A stretch of 64,000 bases of DNA. Origin: Nocardioides sp. S5. Lineage in GTDB: Bacteria > Actinomycetota > Actinomycetes > Propionibacteriales > Nocardioidaceae. Below, in pieces: positions 53,335-61,835 of the stretch. Location of the stretch: assembly GCF_017310035.1 (NCBI RefSeq), contig NZ_CP022296.1:3472001-3536000 (forward strand), given 5' to 3'. The notes below the pieces were generated by a model that was not told the DNA's origin, ran no database searches, and worked only from the letters and a program-made list of their open reading frames with translations. Every line of letters starts with the position of its first letter. Within the stretch, counting starts at the first letter, position 1. Both the position numbers and the translations under genes were made by a program.

Positions 53335-53706
53335 ATGGCCAGGAAGAACTACTCCGAGGAGTTCCGTCGTCAGGCCGTCGACTTGTACGAGTCCACGCCA
53401 GGAGCCACGCTCCGCGGCATCGCTGAGGACCTGGGCATCGTGCGTGGCACGTTGCGCCATTGGCTTGAGGCGCACGGGACCGGCAAGAAGACCGCTGGCG
53501 ACGGGACGCTGACCACCAGTCCGCTGCAGTCCAAGACACCCAGCTCATCGACCTTGTCGGCTCCAGCGGACGAGACGCCTGAGCAGAAGGTCGCCCGGCT
53601 CGAGGCGCGGGTCCGTGAGCTTGAGGTCGAGACGACGAAGTTGACCACCGAGCGGGAGATCCTCCAGCGGGCGGCCAAGTATTTCGCCGGGGAGACGCGC
53701 TGGTGA
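53335..53706 (+). CDS. IS3-family OrfA (type b, copy B)
   Basis: 123-residue helix-turn-helix/coiled-coil subunit, [20 protein letters not shown] then [20 protein letters not shown], ending FAGETRW. ATG 53335. The element tip GGGGCCTAGCCCCGGTTCTT begins at about 53262. It overlaps OrfB by 4 bases. Intact, but its OrfB partner is broken. Confidence 0.9.
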   Translation: MARKNYSEEFRRQAVDLYESTPGATLRGIAEDLGIVRGTLRHWLEAHGTGKKTAGDGTLTTSPLQSKTPSSSTLSAPADETPEQKVARLEARVRELEVETTKLTTEREILQRAAKYFAGETRW

Positions 53707-54119
53707 GTCGCTTCCAGTTCGTCGCCGACAACTCCGCCACCTACTCGGTGAAGCGACTGTGCGAGCTCGTCGAGGTGACGCGCTCATCGTTCTACGCGTG
53801 GAAGGCAGGGGCACCAGCACGGGCCGAGCGGGCTGCTGCGGACGCCGAGCTCGTCGAGAGGATCAAGAAGGTGCACGACGAGGACAAGACCTGCGGGGCG
53901 CCGCGGATCACCGCCGAGCTCAACGACGGCGCACCCGAGAGCGAGCGCGTGAACCACAAGCGGGTCGCGCGGGGTGATGCGCACCGCCGGGATCGCCGGC
54001 TACGTCAAGAAGCGCAAGGTCCGCACAACCGTGCCCGAGCCCTCGGATCAGAAGGTGCCGGACCTGCTCAAGCGGGACTTCACCGCTGGTGCGCCGAACC
54101 GTCGCTACGTCGGTGACAT
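53703..54119 (+). pseudogene. IS3-family OrfB (type b, copy B), interrupted
   Basis: Reads SRFQFVADNSATYSVKRLCE through CGAPRITAELNDGAPESERV, shifts by one base near 53970 (HKRVARGDAH), then resumes MRTAGIAGYVKKRKVRTTVP and PDLLKRDFTAGAPNRRYVGD. There the RIT-type end palindrome begins. The catalytic domain is not continued here; a piece of it lies inverted at 54561-54637. Confidence 0.85.
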
Positions 54120-54120
54120 G

Positions 54121-54140
54121 CAATGCCGACGTCGGCATTG
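54121..54140. repeat. 20-bp perfect palindrome at the RIT-type element end (second copy)
   Basis: CAATGCCGACGTCGGCATTG, identical to 26051-26070, followed by the same run of GCCGAC units to about 54228. Both lie at the same codon of the same IS3 gene. Confidence 0.75.
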
Positions 54141-54228
54141 GATGTCCTATGCCGACCTCCGGACTATGCCGACGGTCGTTGTGACGGGCTGTGGTGGTGG
54201 GGCATTCGGCGCGGGATGGTCGGCATAG

Positions 54229-54520
54229 TCAGAGGGCTGCGAGCCAGGCGAGGATGCCGGGCTCGGGGCGGTAGACCCCGGGCTTTACGTCTGGTGGTCG
54301 TGTTCGGTCGAGGGCTGCTTGCTCGATGGCCATGTCGGCGTGGAGGTATGCGTCGGTGCTGCGGGTGTCGGCGTGCCCGAGCCACAGCGCGATGACGGCG
54401 ACGCAACCCCGGCGGCGAGCAGTTCATCGCTGCGGTGTGTCTCAGGGTGTGCATCGTGACGTGCTTGCCGGCGAGGCCGGGACAGGCGATCACTGCGGCC
54501 GCGACGTAGGTGGCAAGGTG
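54229..54520 (-). pseudogene. RIT-type tyrosine recombinase, C-terminal end (copy B, inverted)
   Basis: Minus-strand copy of the recombinase end at about 25680-25962: LATYVAAAVIACPGLAGKHV, TMHTLRHTAAMN with the same two shifts, and the end PEPGILAWLAAL. It is shorter on the 5' side, where about 40 bases of unknown origin link it to an IS3 OrfB scrap. Together with its flanks it forms one arm of a long inverted repeat with 25680-26390. Confidence 0.72.
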
Positions 54521-54560
54521 ACCGAGTGGTGCACGTGGATGCGGGTCCAGCGCGGGCTGA

Positions 54561-54637
54561 CTGTAGCAGTCGATCACGGTGGCCAGATAGTGGTTGCCGC
54601 CACCCGCCGACTCGGCCAGCGGCAGGTAGGTGATGTC
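54561..54637 (-). pseudogene. IS3 type b OrfB scrap, inverted
   Basis: Minus strand reads DITYLPLAESAGGGNHYLAT then VIDCYS, the segment that should follow RRYVGD at 54119 in the opposite orientation. GACAT is present at both broken ends, consistent with a short target duplication of the RIT-type element before the inversion. Confidence 0.68.
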
Positions 54638-54899
54638 CTATGGTCCGCCAGATCAAGGACTCGGCGGTGGCCGCGCTGACGAGGTGGCGGGGAGTCGGGC
54701 GCGATGGTGGCGGCACATTCCGCGAGGCCGTCGTGGGGCCGTGCGGACGACGGGTAGACCGATGGCGTGCCATCTGGGGTCAGTGCGTTGGCCACTCGTT
54801 CGCCCCTGCCAGCCGAGTCTCACCGTCACAAGGCGCCTGTGGTTCCTCGCTCACGAGAAACCAGCCGAGTGACAAGGCTCTCAATGTGGGTTGCATGAC
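54638..54899. other. Unassigned stretch, possibly the other RIT-type element end
   Basis: About 260 bases beginning CTATGGTCCGCC next to the IS3 scrap. Frames exist on both strands but none resembles a known protein. It ends where the MarR operator starts. Confidence 0.4.
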
Positions 54900-54922
54900 A
54901 CTACATCGGTATCCTATGTAGT
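54900..54922. promoter_or_regulatory. Inverted repeat before the MarR gene, candidate autoregulatory operator
   Basis: ACTACAT-N9-ATGTAGT, a perfect 7-bp dyad ending 8 bases before the MarR start. MarR proteins commonly bind such 16-25 bp dyads over their own promoter and are released by the substrate of the linked transporter. Confidence 0.65.
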
Positions 54923-54930
54923 TTGTATGG

Positions 54931-55392
54931 GTGAGAGTAACCCCACCGAGCCGCCCCCCCGGTCTGGAAGAGGCTGGCGCTTCTCTGCTGATGTATGCCG
55001 CACGCCTGAACCGTTCCGTGATCCGATACGCCGCTACCGGCGTACCGGCGGCAATGCTGCGCCTGCTCTCCCGGCTCGATGAGCTCGCCCCGGTCGGTGT
55101 CAGTGAGCTTGCCAAGGCTGATGGTTGCTCCCAACCAACGATTTCCTCCGCGGTGCAACACCTCGTGGAGAAGGGTTGGGCGGTCAAGACGCCGAACCCG
55201 CGCGATGCGCGAGGGGCGCTAGTCGAGCTCACCGCCGAAGGCGCCCGCGTGCTGGATCGGGCCCGACGTGACAACGGTGCGGTGATCGCCAACCGGCTCG
55301 ACGCGGACCCGTGCCACGGCCTGACCGAGATCGAGGCCGCGGTCGTACTCCTGCGGCACCTGCTGGTGCCAACGGACCGGGAAAGCTCGTGA
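54931..55392 (+). CDS. MarR-family transcriptional regulator
   Basis: 153-residue winged-helix regulator. SRLDELAPVGVSELAKADGC then SQPTISSAVQHLVEKGWAVK is the DNA-reading helix-turn-helix, and TPNPRDARGALVELTAEGARV the wing. GTG 54931 opens the frame. An ATG at 54927 is in another frame but would join after one base change in the run of eight C at about 54953, so the exact N-terminus is uncertain. It overlaps the transporter gene (GTGA), forming a regulator-efflux pair. Confidence 0.88.
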   Translation: MRVTPPSRPPGLEEAGASLLMYAARLNRSVIRYAATGVPAAMLRLLSRLDELAPVGVSELAKADGCSQPTISSAVQHLVEKGWAVKTPNPRDARGALVELTAEGARVLDRARRDNGAVIANRLDADPCHGLTEIEAAVVLLRHLLVPTDRESS

Positions 55393-56627
55393 GCATCGAG
55401 AACCTCAACGAAGCGTCCATCCTGAGACAACCGCGCGCGGTGTGGGCCGTGGCCTTCGCCTGCGTGGTCGCCTTCATGGGTCTGGGTCTGGTCAACCCGA
55501 TCCTGAAACCGATCGCCGAGGAGATGGGCGCCTCCCCCAGCCAGGTGTCGCTGCTGTTCACCAGCTACATGGTGGTGATGGGCCTCGCGATGTTGATCAC
55601 CGGGGTGGTCTCCAGCCGGATCGGCGCCAAGCGCACCCTGCTCGGCGGCCTTGCGCTGATCATCGTCTTCGCCGCGCTCGCCGGCGCGTCGGACAGCGTC
55701 TGGGCGATCGTCGGCTTCCGGGCCGGCTGGGGTCTGGGCAACGCCCTGTTCATCGCCACCGCCCTGGCCACCATCGTCTCCGCGTCCAACGGCTCGACCG
55801 CCCAGGCGATCATCTTGTTCGAGGCCGCCCTCGGGGTCGGCATCGCCACCGGCCCGGTCCTCGGCGGCCAGCTCGGGTCGATCTCGTGGCGGGCGCCGTT
55901 CTTCGGCGTTGCGGTGTTGATGACGATCGCGTTGGTGGCCACCGCGTTCTTGTTGCCCACAACCCCGCCGTCGCCGCGCAAGACCTCGGTGAGCGATCCG
56001 TTCAAGGCGCTGCGCCATCGGGGCTTGCGGACCGTCGCGGTGACCGCCCTGTTCTACAACATGGGGTTCTTCACCCTGCTGGCGTTCACCCCGTTCCCGC
56101 TGGACATGAGCGCCTCCCAGGTCGGCTGGGTGTTCTTCGGGTGGGGCCTGCTGCTCGCATTCACCTCGGTGTTCGCTGCCCCGTGGCTGCAGCGCCGCTT
56201 CGGAACTATCCCCACCATCGTCGGCTCGCTCATCTTGTTCGCACTCAACCTCGCGGCGATGGCGGTCTTGGCCGAGCACAAGACCGCACTGGTCGTCGGC
56301 GTCATCGTCGCCGGAGCCTTCCTCGGGGTCAACAACACCCTGATCACCGAGGCCGTGATGGGAGCGGCCCCGGTCGAGCGTCCGGTCGCCTCCGCGGCGT
56401 ACTCTTTCGTCCGCTTCACTGGTGGCGCCATCGCCCCGTGGGTCGCCGGGCTGCTCGGCCAGCATGTCAACGTCCACGCCCCCTTCTGGATGGGCGCTGG
56501 GGTCGTCCTGGTCGCGGTGGCTGTGCTCCTCGCCGGCCGCAACACCCTCAAGCCGGACGCCGAACGCCCTTCACCTGGCGACAGCACCCATCAGGCGGAG
56601 GTGCTCGCAGTTGGAGACTTCGACTAA
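55389..56627 (+). CDS. MFS transporter
   Basis: 412-residue major facilitator with about 12 membrane segments and a short cytoplasmic N-terminus. VSSRIGAKRTLLGGLALIIV is the loop 2-3 motif A (GxxxDRxGRR-like, degenerate), RAGWGLGNALFIATALATIV helix 4 and ALGVGIATGPVLGGQLGSIS the motif C of drug/H+ antiporters. Two halves are separated by the loop PSPRKTSVSDPFKALRHRG. GTG 55389 overlaps the MarR stop. Probably drug or metabolite efflux, induced through MarR. Confidence 0.9.
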   Translation: MSIENLNEASILRQPRAVWAVAFACVVAFMGLGLVNPILKPIAEEMGASPSQVSLLFTSYMVVMGLAMLITGVVSSRIGAKRTLLGGLALIIVFAALAGASDSVWAIVGFRAGWGLGNALFIATALATIVSASNGSTAQAIILFEAALGVGIATGPVLGGQLGSISWRAPFFGVAVLMTIALVATAFLLPTTPPSPRKTSVSDPFKALRHRGLRTVAVTALFYNMGFFTLLAFTPFPLDMSASQVGWVFFGWGLLLAFTSVFAAPWLQRRFGTIPTIVGSLILFALNLAAMAVLAEHKTALVVGVIVAGAFLGVNNTLITEAVMGAAPVERPVASAAYSFVRFTGGAIAPWVAGLLGQHVNVHAPFWMGAGVVLVAVAVLLAGRNTLKPDAERPSPGDSTHQAEVLAVGDFD

Positions 56628-56786
56628 TGAGCGCTCGGCACCAACCCACCGGATATCACCGGATCCCAAGGAGGGATTGCCAGCAACTTGGCCCGGTGCA
56701 CTACGCAACCGGCGTGCCCCGAACACCAATGCGTCCGCCGCAGTGTGCGAACCGCGCTGTCAGCTTTCCCAGCCGGAGACCTACGC

Positions 56787-57973
56787 TCAAACATCACCGA
56801 TCGACATCGGGGTCTGCTGCAGCCGCAGGTCTGAGAGCACGCGCTCGTCGGGGTCGAGCACGACCCGTAGCTCGTCTTTCCGGCGCTGTGCATCCGGGTC
56901 TCGTCCGCGGTGTAGGGGTAGTCCGGGGTGATGAAGTGGACCGAGAGTTCCTTTTGCTGCCCGTGGACTTGGTCGTCGAGCTTGAACCCGAACGGGAAGT
57001 CCTGGCCGTTCTTGGCGTAGCGGACCTTGTTGGTCTTGATGACGTCGGCAGAGAGGACCTTGAACAGCTGGGAGCTGACCTCGGAGGAGTCGATGTCGAC
57101 GTTCTTGATCTCCTCCTCGATGACCTGCTCTTCGTTGGTGAGGTACTCGTAAACCTGACCGTTGCGCTGGATGTAGGTCTGCCGCTCCAGCTCGGCGAGC
57201 GCTCCCTTGACGTCCTCGGCCAGCGCCGGCAGGTCGAGCCCGAAGCGGTCGTAGACGAGCACGGTGAGGTTGCGGGCGGTGGCCTGGAAGCTCTCGACGT
57301 ACTTGACGAGGAAGAGCGCCTTAAGGAGCCGGATGGCCAACTCGTTGTCGAGGTTGCGCTCGGCGACGAGGATCTGCTGCTGGGCCAGTGCCTTGAGCGA
57401 GGCACGGATGCCTTCGAACATGCGGTCAAAGGTGGCGAGCGTTCCGAGCTCGCCGGTGCCGACAACCTTCGCGACGTCCTGGACGACGCCGAGCATGGAC
57501 CGCTCTCCGACGGAGCTGTTGCGGCCTTCGAACGCGTTGTGCTCCGAGATCCCGATAATCGCGGCCTGGAAGAGAGGGAACTGGTAGCTGACGAAGGGGT
57601 AGGTGCCGACGAAATGCTCCTCGTCGGTGTAGTTGCGGTATTTCTTCGCGCCGTCGACGAAATCGAACAGTGTCTTGAAGTTGGCCGACTCGGTGGCGTA
57701 GATCTCTCGGAGCGCGACGGCTCCGGCGTCGTTCTTCTCGAGCAGGCGCTTGCGGATGACCTCCTCGACGTCGGCGCTGGTGAGGTGGACGCGGGTCTTG
57801 AACCGGGCCTGGATCTTGGAGAAGTCGTTGCCTTGCTGCTTGGTGCGGTCACCGACGACCTTGTCCATGTCCTCCTGAGAGGCCACGAAGACCCAGGCCC
57901 GGCCGCCGCACTTGGTGTTGAGGCTCTCGGCGATGGTCTGGAGGTTGAGCATCAGGTGGGTGTTGGACCCGGC
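56787..57973 (-). pseudogene. brxC: BREX P-loop ATPase BrxC/PglY, internal fragment
   Basis: About 395 residues from the middle of the large BREX phage-defence ATPase: SNTHLMLNLQTIAESLNTKC, GGRAWVFVASQEDMDKVVGD, DFSKIQARFKTRVHLTSADV, YQFPLFQAAIIGISEHNAFE, VAERNLDNELAIRLLKALFL, EVSSQLFKVLSADVIKTNKV and SVHFITPDYPYTADETRM. A frameshift at about 56868 then leads to ELRVVLDPDERVLSDLRLQQ and a stop. Full BrxC/PglY proteins exceed 1000 residues with an N-terminal Walker A; that part and the C-terminal third are absent. The 5' side is joined to an unrelated secreted-protein gene start at about 57974. No other BREX gene is nearby. Confidence 0.83.
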
Positions 57974-58095
57974 TCGGCCGCGGCCGCCGGCGAGGTGGCG
58001 GTCAGGCACAGTGCGGAGACCAGGACAGCGGCAAGGACGGCGAGGGCTGCTCGGTGGGTTGAGCCGCGTCGAGCGCGGTGGGGTGATCTGGACAT
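57974..58095 (-). pseudogene. Signal-peptide start of a secreted protein, truncated
   Basis: ATG 58095 with AGGAGG 7 bases upstream. MSRSPHRARRGSTHRAALAV, then a hydrophobic core LAAVLVSALCLTATSPAAAA and EPGPTPT is a classic Sec signal peptide with an AAA-type cleavage site. The mature part is lost at the junction with the BrxC fragment. Its position beside plasmid backbone genes suggests an envelope or conjugation protein. Confidence 0.65.
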
Positions 58096-58282
58096 ACGTT
58101 CCTCCTCGGTTCGGGCGGGACGCAGGCCGGCCCCGCGGTCACCTAGGTCCGCGCAGAGGCCCGGGGCGATCAACGAGGGCGCAAAAGAAGCGCCCCGACC
58201 GGCTCTCGGGTACCGGATCGGGGTGCTGGGAAGCACGCTAGGTCCAGGTGCCGACCCAAACTGCCGGCGTCGTCCTTGCCGG

Positions 58283-58738
58283 CTACCGGGCAGGCCGGCG
58301 CCGCGGCGGTCGGTTGCTGAGTTTCTGCGGTGGCGGCGGCAGCTCGCGGCCCAGGCGGCGGCGGGCGTCCTCGGCCGCGGCGATCACTGCCTGCTGGGCG
58401 AACGCCGAGCGGGCGAGCATCCGGCCGAGCTCCTGACGGTCGGCCACGAGCGCGTCTTCGACCGCCTCGATGGTCGAGGCTGGCAGGTCGTGCTTCTTGT
58501 TGAAGCTCTTGCGGGTCACGCTGACCAAGGCGGGATGCTTCTCACCCTCGGCCGCGAGCTCGGCCCGTCGCTGCGGTGAGCGCCGGGCGTGGAGCTCGAG
58601 CGCCTGGGCGAGCCAGCCGACGAACGAGCCGGGTGAGTCGGCGTCGGTGTCTAGGTCTGCGATGTAGGCCGATCGTGCGAGGTCCCACACGCCGGGTTTC
58701 CAGTAGACCCCGACCGGGATCGTGGTCTGGCTCGTCAC
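58283..58738 (-). CDS. Conserved hypothetical plasmid protein
   Basis: 151 residues, not recognised as a named family. It starts VTSQTTIPVGVYWKPGVWDL, is rich in Ala and Arg, and has mostly helical predicted character (SPQRRAELAAEGEKHPALVS, AFAQQAVIAAAEDARRRLG) and a basic Pro/Arg tail. GTG 58738 is preceded by AGGGGAG about 9 bases away. Located between the truncated secreted-protein gene and the divergent ParB gene. A nucleic-acid-associated role is possible but unsupported. Confidence 0.6.
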   Translation of the reverse strand: MTSQTTIPVGVYWKPGVWDLARSAYIADLDTDADSPGSFVGWLAQALELHARRSPQRRAELAAEGEKHPALVSVTRKSFNKKHDLPASTIEAVEDALVADRQELGRMLARSAFAQQAVIAAAEDARRRLGRELPPPPQKLSNRPPRRRPAR

Positions 58739-59048
58739 CTGACCACTCCCCTGGTCTCCTCCGCCGGCGTCGAGCTGCAGCGGCTAACACCAACGCCGCT
58801 GCATTCCCGGTCGGGGCCCTGCGCAGCCGTTCCCACCCTCACTCGATTCCTTTCGTTCCAACCAGCTACGAGGTGCAGCTGCGCCGCGCCGCCGCAGCGG
58901 AGTCCGCGCCCGGTGAGGCCGGGTTTTCCCCACCCTCGCCGAGTGCCCACCTTCCCACAGGTCCGCCCTGTGGTCCGGTTGGCGTCGGCCCCCGTTGGGA
59001 GACTTTGTCCTGTCAGTTCTTTCTATTCTACTCATGGAGGACAGCCGC

Positions 59049-60638
59049 ATGACCGACACCATCCAGACCCCCGCCGCGACCGCCACCGACGAGGCCTCTG
59101 AGGCCGTCCAGGCTGAGGAGTTCGCGTACCTCGACCCCGCCGAGATCATCATCGGCACGAACGTCCGAACCGACCTGCGCGCCGACCACAAGGAGTTCCG
59201 AAAGTCGATCAAGGAGCGCGGTGTGCTGGAGGCCGTCACGGTCTACCGCAACGAGGACGGCCAGTACGTCCTGCTGCGTGGCCAGCGCCGGACCGTGACC
59301 GCCGCCGAGGTCGGCACCCCCACCGGCATGATCCCTGCCCGCGTCGTGCCCCAGCCCGCCGATGCCGACCGGATCGGTGACCAGATGGTCGAGAACATCC
59401 ACCGCGCCGGGATGCGCGAGGCCGAGATCGTCGCGGGCGTGGAGCAGCTGGCCCTGCTCGGCGTGAGCGCCGCGCAGATCGCCAAGCGCACCAGCATCGA
59501 CCGCCCGACCGTGAACGCCGCCCTGGTGGTCACCAAGGCCGACCAGAGCCGCAACCGGCTCGACTCCGGTGACCTGACGTTGGAGGAGGCCGCGATCTTC
59601 ACCGAGTTCGAGCACGACCCCGAGGCCGTCGAGCGCCTGGAGAACGCCAAGCGGTGGCGTCGCTCGCTCGCGCACGAGGCCCAGCGGCTGCGCGACGAGG
59701 CCGCCGAGCGCGAGGCCGACGCCGCCGAGGTCGAGCGGCTGCGCGCCGAGGGTCTGCCGGTGCTGAGCGCCGAGGAGGCCGCGGAGGCCGACGAGGTGCT
59801 GCGCATCGAGCGGCTGGTCACCGAGGACGGCGAGTCGCTGCCCGAGGAGGAGTGGCCCAACGTTCCCGGCGCTCGCGTCAAGGTCGTCAAGGAATGGGTC
59901 TACCCCGAGGACGAGTACGACGAGGAGAGCGAGGACGACAGCGACGAGGAGCACGAGGACGCCGAGCCCGCCGAGCCCGCCGAGCCCTACCAGCAGTACG
60001 TGCCGGTGTGGGTCGTCACCGACCTCGCCGCCTCCGGCCTGCATCGTCGCGGCGGCGGGTCCGGCAGCACCACCACCGACAGCGGGGACGAGACCGAGAG
60101 CGAGGAGGAGGCCGAGGCCCGCCGTGAGGAGCGCCGCCGCGTGATCGCCAACAACAAGGCCTGGGCGAGCGCGGAGACGGTGCGCCGGGAGTGGCTGGCC
60201 ACGTTCGTGGCCCGCAAGACGGCCCCGAAGGCTGCCGAGGCCCTGATCTGCGAGGCCGTCGTGACCGGCCACCACTCGCTGAGCAAGGCCATGGACCACC
60301 GGCACCCGATGCTCTTCACGCTGCTCGGGATCGACGTCCCGACCGGCTACTACGGCGCGGGGTACGAGGAGTGCCACAAGATCGCGACCAAGGCGAGCAC
60401 GCCGAAGGCCGCGACCATGACCACCCTCGCCGCGATCGTCGCCGCATGGGAGGCCACGACCGGCAAGCACTCATGGCGCAACCCGACCGCGTGGGACGCC
60501 CGCGTGCTCGGCGCGCTCGTGGAGTGGGGCTACCAGCCCAGCGAGGTCGAGCGGATCCTGCTCGGCGAGGAGCCGCAGCCGAGCACCGAGGACGACAGCG
60601 AGGACGACGCCGACGAGGCCAGCGACAGCGCCGCCTGA
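59049..60638 (+). CDS. parB: ParB/Spo0J-like plasmid partition or regulatory protein
   Basis: 529 residues. The N-terminal ParB domain has IIGTNVRTDLRADHKEFRKS, ERGVLEAVTVYRNEDGQYVL, LLRGQRRTVTAAEVG (the GxRR CTP/DNA-binding box) and DQMVENIHRAGMREAE (ENxxR-type box). A helix-turn-helix follows (LALLGVSAAQIAKRTSIDRP). A very acidic linker of Glu/Asp repeats lies at about 285-330 and again at the end. The C-terminal 150 residues are a further, unnamed domain. ATG 59049 has GGAGGA 8 bases upstream. No ParA gene is visible, so it may act alone or with a distant partner. Confidence 0.83.
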   Translation: MTDTIQTPAATATDEASEAVQAEEFAYLDPAEIIIGTNVRTDLRADHKEFRKSIKERGVLEAVTVYRNEDGQYVLLRGQRRTVTAAEVGTPTGMIPARVVPQPADADRIGDQMVENIHRAGMREAEIVAGVEQLALLGVSAAQIAKRTSIDRPTVNAALVVTKADQSRNRLDSGDLTLEEAAIFTEFEHDPEAVERLENAKRWRRSLAHEAQRLRDEAAEREADAAEVERLRAEGLPVLSAEEAAEADEVLRIERLVTEDGESLPEEEWPNVPGARVKVVKEWVYPEDEYDEESEDDSDEEHEDAEPAEPAEPYQQYVPVWVVTDLAASGLHRRGGGSGSTTTDSGDETESEEEAEARREERRRVIANNKAWASAETVRREWLATFVARKTAPKAAEALICEAVVTGHHSLSKAMDHRHPMLFTLLGIDVPTGYYGAGYEECHKIATKASTPKAATMTTLAAIVAAWEATTGKHSWRNPTAWDARVLGALVEWGYQPSEVERILLGEEPQPSTEDDSEDDADEASDSAA

Positions 60639-60657
60639 TCGGCTCCACTCCCCCCAC

Positions 60658-60693
60658 CTGAGGGCGGTCCTTCCTGTGGAGAACCGCCCTCAG
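60658..60693 (+). terminator. Stem-loop terminator after parB
   Basis: CTGAGGGCGGT and ACCGCCCTCAG form a perfect 11-bp stem with a 14-base loop. No T-run follows, as is common in high-GC actinobacteria. Confidence 0.75.
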
Positions 60694-60754
60694 TGGAATA
60701 GAAACCATAGAATGAACTCAGTTCGTTTGATCCGCTACCCGGGAGGACCCCGAC

Positions 60755-61759
60755 ATGTCACACGAGATCGAGACCCACGGCATGCAGGCCGCAGCCGTCT
60801 TCGCCCGCAAGGACGCCTGGCACCGCCTGGGTACCACCGTCCGTGACCGCGCGTTCACCGCCGAGGAGGCCATGAGGCTCGGCCACCTGGGCGGCTGGGA
60901 CGTCCGCAAGTTGCCGCTCACCACCGCCGAGGTCAGCGAGGGCGGCGTCACCGCGATCGAGGTCCCCGGCTTCGCCACGGTGCGCACCAACCCGTGCACC
61001 GGAGCGCCCGAGGCGCTCGGCGTCGTCGGCGGCGGCTACACCCCGCTGCAGAACGAGGACCACGCCGAGTTCCTGAACCTGCTGGCCGATGAGTCGGGCG
61101 CGATCTTCGACACCGCCGGGTCACTGCGCGGCGGACGGCAGGTGTTCATCACCATGCAGCTGCCGGACTCGCTCACGGTCGGCGGCACCGACCGCGTCGA
61201 CGTCAACATCGCCGCGCTCAACAGCCACGACGGCTCCAGCGCGTTCCGCATCCTCGTCACCCCGGTCCGCGTCGTGTGCGCGAACACCCAGAGCGCGGCC
61301 CTGCGCAACCACGAGTCGTCGTTCTCGATCCGGCACACCCGCAACGCCAAGGCTGCCGTGCAGGCCGCCCGCGACGCGCTCGGGCTGACGTTCACCTACG
61401 TCGACGCGTTCCAGGTTGAGGCCGAGCGGCTGATCCAGCAGACCATGACCGACGCCGCGTTCGACGCCCTGATCGACGCCACGTTCGGCAAGGCCGAGGC
61501 GAACGCAACCAAGCGAGTCCGCGAGACCGAACGCCGCCGCCGCTCCCGGCTGCACTGGCTGTTCGCCGACGCCGAGACGCAGGCCGGCATCCGCGACACC
61601 GCGTGGGCCGGCTACCAGGCCGTGGCGGAGTACGTCGACCACTACGCCCCGGTCCGCACCAAGGGCGACGAGCACACCGCCCGCGCCACGCGGGTGCTCA
61701 CGAGCGATGACCCCGACCGGATCAAGCGCCGAGCCTGGACCGCGCTCGCCCCGGCCTGA
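60755..61759 (+). CDS. DUF932 phage/plasmid-like protein
   Basis: 334-residue DUF932 (TIGR03299-type) protein of actinobacterial plasmids and phages. Typical features are AVFARKDAWHRLGTTVRDRA near the start, GVVGGGYTPLQNEDHAEFLN, VNIAALNSHDGSSAFRILVT, PVRVVCANTQSAALRNHES and a C-terminal EYVDHYAPVRTK. Function of the family is unknown; it is often near replication, repair or partition genes. ATG 60755 with GGGAGG about 8 bases upstream. First of a chain of backbone genes; 77 bases separate it from the next. Confidence 0.88.
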   Translation: MSHEIETHGMQAAAVFARKDAWHRLGTTVRDRAFTAEEAMRLGHLGGWDVRKLPLTTAEVSEGGVTAIEVPGFATVRTNPCTGAPEALGVVGGGYTPLQNEDHAEFLNLLADESGAIFDTAGSLRGGRQVFITMQLPDSLTVGGTDRVDVNIAALNSHDGSSAFRILVTPVRVVCANTQSAALRNHESSFSIRHTRNAKAAVQAARDALGLTFTYVDAFQVEAERLIQQTMTDAAFDALIDATFGKAEANATKRVRETERRRRSRLHWLFADAETQAGIRDTAWAGYQAVAEYVDHYAPVRTKGDEHTARATRVLTSDDPDRIKRRAWTALAPA

Positions 61760-61835
61760 CCGTCTCGCCAGTTCCTCCGGTGGCGGGCTGAGACCCCGAG
61801 TCCGGCCCGCCACCGGCCCAACCGAAGGAGGAGCC

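Noticed and set aside
56787..57973. A working BREX defence system
   Set aside because: Only an internal fragment of one gene is present, without Walker A, and with a frameshift and no partner genes.
55442..58579. A plus-strand open frame of more than 1000 codons
   Set aside because: It covers the MFS transporter, the BrxC fragment and a hypothetical gene in shadow frames; the composition is low-complexity Arg/Gly/His and no domain is recognisable.
59028..60470. A minus-strand frame of 480 codons opposite parB
   Set aside because: Leu/Gly/Val-rich mirror of a codon-biased acidic gene, without a ribosome site; the ParB reading has clear motifs.
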